From: Anaerolineaceae bacterium
Lineage (GTDB): Bacteria > Chloroflexota > Anaerolineae > Aggregatilineales > Phototrophicaceae
Reading direction: 5' to 3'
NCBI GenBank assembly: GCA_028818375.1
Contig: JAPPOB010000010.1
Coordinates: forward strand, 186,001 to 250,000
Length of the DNA stretch: 64,000 nt
The first letter of the stretch is position 1, and the number at the start of each line of letters is the position of its first letter. The notes under the pieces are model-generated. The model made no database searches. It saw only the letters and a program-made list of their open reading frames with translations, and was not told the DNA's origin. A program made the translations under genes and the position numbers. Of this stretch, positions 61,954-64,000 are shown piece after piece.

Positions 61954-63266
61954 TTGAGGGCGGCCACCCCTTGAGAGGCGCCATGCATGCCCGCGGTAAC
62001 AAGAATGCCGCCACCAAAATGCTGCCCGCCTGTTTGCTCAGCGATCAGCCTGTCCTGTTGCACAACGTGCCGGACATTGTCGATGTCCGCGTCGTCATCG
62101 AATTGATGCAGCACCTTGGGGCGGAAGTTGAATGGACAGGACCTGCCACCCTGCGCGTGCATGCGCGCCACATCGCCAGTTCGCGACTGGACCCCGATTT
62201 GGCAAGTCGCATTCGGGCAAGTGTTGTGTTTGCCGGGGCCCTGCTCGCCCGCACTGGCAAGGCCCTTCTGCCGATGCCAGGCGGGGACCTCATCGGGGAA
62301 AGACGCCTGGACACGCATTTGGCGGCCCTGCGACAACTGGGCGTTGACGTCGACTTTGATGGCCAGGCCCTGCACTTTCAGGCGGACACACTGAGTGGCG
62401 ATGACATCCTGCTGGCCGAGGCCAGCGTGACTGCCACGGAGAATCTGATCCTTACTTCAGTGCTGGCGCAGGGCACAACAGTACTCAGAAACGCGGCCGG
62501 GGAGCCCCACATTCAGGACTTGTGCCGTATGTTGAACGCTCTGGGGGCCAGGATTTCCGGCGCCGGTTCAAATTACCTCGTTATTCACGGCGTCGACCGT
62601 CTGGCGGGCGGCGAGGCCCGTGTGGGCGCCGACTTCATGGAAGTGGGCAGTTACGTAGGGGCGGCGGTCGTGACTGGCGGTGAGTTGCTCATTCAGGACG
62701 CGGACCCGCATTACCTCGAGATGGTTGCCAAGGTCTTCCACCGTCTGGGTGTCTGTTGGGAAGTGCGGGGCAGGGACATTTTCGTTTCCGAACGCCAGTC
62801 GCTTTCGGTCATGCCGGACCTGGGTGGACGCATTCCGGTCATCAAGGCGCAGCCCTGGCCGGGTTTCCCGCCCGACCTGATGAGCATCGCGCTGGTCATC
62901 GCCACCTGTAGCGCTGGCACGGTCCTGTTTCACGACTGGATGTACGAGAGCCGCTTCTTTTTTGCCGACAACCTGGTGCGTATGGGGGCCCGTATCACGT
63001 TGCTGGATCCGCATCGCGTGCTGGTACAGGGGCCGACGACTTTTCACGCTGTGGACTACATTTCGAGCCCGGATATTCGCGCGGGCATGGCGATGCTGCT
63101 GGCAGCCCTTTCCGCGAGGGGCGTGACGCGCATAGCCAACATTCAGCAAATCGATCGCGGCTATGAAAGGGTGGAGGAGACCCTGAATGCGCTTGGCGCC
63201 CGCATCGTTCGGATTACGAATGATGCTGCTCTACAGTCTCCGCCCGATGCTCACCCAACAGCGTAG
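61938..63266 (+). CDS. murA: UDP-N-acetylglucosamine 1-carboxyvinyltransferase with Asp at the fosfomycin-target position
   Basis: First committed step of peptidoglycan synthesis, adding enolpyruvate from PEP to UDP-GlcNAc. It has 442 residues from the ATG at 61938; an in-frame TTG at 61932 is an alternative start. RGNKNAATKMLPACLL holds the conserved Lys. The active-site loop reads PMPGGDLIGERRLD, so Asp117 stands where E. coli has Cys115. WPGFPPDLMS and DIRAGMAMLLAAL are the Asp and Arg motifs. The Cys-to-Asp change is known to make MurA insensitive to fosfomycin. The gene's end overlaps selB by 53 bases. Confidence 0.92.
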   Translation: MQQFLIEGGHPLRGAMHARGNKNAATKMLPACLLSDQPVLLHNVPDIVDVRVVIELMQHLGAEVEWTGPATLRVHARHIASSRLDPDLASRIRASVVFAGALLARTGKALLPMPGGDLIGERRLDTHLAALRQLGVDVDFDGQALHFQADTLSGDDILLAEASVTATENLILTSVLAQGTTVLRNAAGEPHIQDLCRMLNALGARISGAGSNYLVIHGVDRLAGGEARVGADFMEVGSYVGAAVVTGGELLIQDADPHYLEMVAKVFHRLGVCWEVRGRDIFVSERQSLSVMPDLGGRIPVIKAQPWPGFPPDLMSIALVIATCSAGTVLFHDWMYESRFFFADNLVRMGARITLLDPHRVLVQGPTTFHAVDYISSPDIRAGMAMLLAALSARGVTRIANIQQIDRGYERVEETLNALGARIVRITNDAALQSPPDAHPTA

Positions 63267-64000
63267 ACAGCGGAGCAGTGCCGCGAACGCGCACGTCACC
63301 CTCGCGCCGGGTGATTCGCGCCTCGTCAAGTGATTCCAGCAGCGCGATGGCATACTTGCGCGAGGTCTCGAAACGGTCCCTCAATTGACTGGCGCTGACC
63401 GAGCCATCCGTTTCGATGATTTCCAGGGTTGCCCGCAGCATTTTCTCCCAGCTTTCGCGTGAAAAGAAGACTTCCTGCGACACGCGGACGAGAGTCCCGT
63501 CTTCAACCAGGGCGACGAGCAACTCCTCACCCGTCAATGACATGGCTTCCGACCAGGAAGGCGGCGTCCAGGCCTGGGCATGGAGCATGGCATTCAGTTC
63601 CTGTACCCGCTCCTGCTGTTCGGCCGAGAACCGGACCCTGTGCCCACGCAGGCTCACGATGTCCGCGCTCGCGTTGACTTCCTCGTCACTATCGATCAGG
63701 AACGTGAGCAAACCCGCTTCGATTTCAAGCGTGCTGCGCAGGTCTTCCCGCTGCATGCCGCGTCGCAAGGGAAACCGTCGATGCCGGGCCGTCAGCACCT
63801 CACGTAGTTCACGCATGAGAATGTCCCGGTCTTCTGTGGCCAGCAAGCGACCGTCGGGCAGGGCTGTTACCATTTCCGCCCGCAAGGCACTCTCCAGCGC
63901 AAGATCGAAATCGAATGGCGCCAGACCGCTCAACCCAATCAGATCGTCGCGGGAACGGGGACTGCGACCCCGCGCGGCCAGCGTCACCCGTTCCTCCGGG
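63214..64000 (-). CDS. selB: Selenocysteine-specific elongation factor, C-terminal part (5' end outside window)
   Basis: The frame is open to the window edge, so only the last 262 residues or so are visible. The end (FSRESWEKMLRATLEII, LRDRFETSRKYAIALLESLD, ITRREGDVRVRG) matches the last winged-helix domain of SelB, which binds the SECIS hairpin of selenoprotein mRNAs. Upstream residues form the preceding winged-helix repeats; the GTPase domains lie beyond the window. It implies selenocysteine decoding in this organism. It overlaps murA tail to tail by 53 bases. Confidence 0.85.
   Translation of the reverse strand, partial: PEERVTLAARGRSPRSRDDLIGLSGLAPFDFDLALESALRAEMVTALPDGRLLATEDRDILMRELREVLTARHRRFPLRRGMQREDLRSTLEIEAGLLTFLIDSDEEVNASADIVSLRGHRVRFSAEQQERVQELNAMLHAQAWTPPSWSEAMSLTGEELLVALVEDGTLVRVSQEVFFSRESWEKMLRATLEIIETDGSVSASQLRDRFETSRKYAIALLESLDEARITRREGDVRVRGTAPLSTLLGEHRAETVEQHHS

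Overview
This is a GC-rich bacterial chromosome segment packed with tight, often overlapping operons. Gene content and protein style suggest a member of the Chloroflexota or a close relative. The clues are lipoproteins with long Ser/Thr/Pro linkers, several molybdenum-hydroxylase sets, a MurA with Asp in place of the usual active-site Cys, and an RqcH/NFACT protein. This placement is inference, because no 16S rRNA gene lies in the window. There are no insertion sequences, phage genes, CRISPR arrays or rRNA genes. Two tRNA-Arg genes (CCG and UCU anticodons) flank gyrB.

Layout. 1-4160: shikimate operon, aroA (3' end only)-aroE-aroC-aroK-aroB-aroQ. 4274-11558 (+): glutamine synthetase family gene, RicT/PSP1 protein, PIG-L deacetylase, a cyanophycinase-like protein, purA, a small membrane protein and rqcH. 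11552-18361 (-): pfkA, then a surface-glycan operon (glycoside hydrolase, solute-binding protein, two GT4 and one GT9 glycosyltransferases). 18413-28351: a purine-type module in which a two-gene xanthine dehydrogenase (Fe-S and Mo subunits fused) is divergent from a BMP-type nucleoside ABC transporter followed by an AllD-like dehydrogenase. 28312-38048 (-): a complete form II cox operon, coxG-S-L-M-D-E-xdhC/coxF, continuing into a molybdopterin-binding protein and a threonine-synthase-like gene. 38274-44394 (+): a lone third Mo-hydroxylase large subunit, a two-domain GDPD protein, an amidase and an SDR. 44450-47713: small membrane protein, 6-phosphogluconate dehydrogenase and a WecA/MraY-like transferase with a missing Asp. 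47671-53461 (-): three DUF917 paralogues with one HyuA-type hydantoinase and an orphan OppF ATPase with a shortened N-terminus. 53534-57410 (-): M23 lipoprotein, second lipoprotein, tRNA-Arg (+), gyrB. 57617-60852: tRNA-Arg, thioesterase and hisHAFIE. 61105-64000: SAM hydroxide adenosyltransferase, murA and the 3' part of selB.

The accessory middle third (about 18-53 kb) reads as a scavenging programme for nitrogen-containing heterocycles and small carbon compounds: uptake, Mo-dependent hydroxylation, amide and hydantoin cleavage, and dedicated Mo-cofactor maturation. The outer parts are housekeeping.

The most interesting regulatory signal is upstream of hisH. A promoter, a strong ribosome binding site, a 15-codon ORF with two adjacent His codons and an intrinsic terminator look like a his leader attenuator. 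Other points worth a second look are active-site substitutions in MurA, PfkA and the WecA-like enzyme, a GDPD protein with an unrecognised N-terminal domain, and the triple DUF917 cluster.
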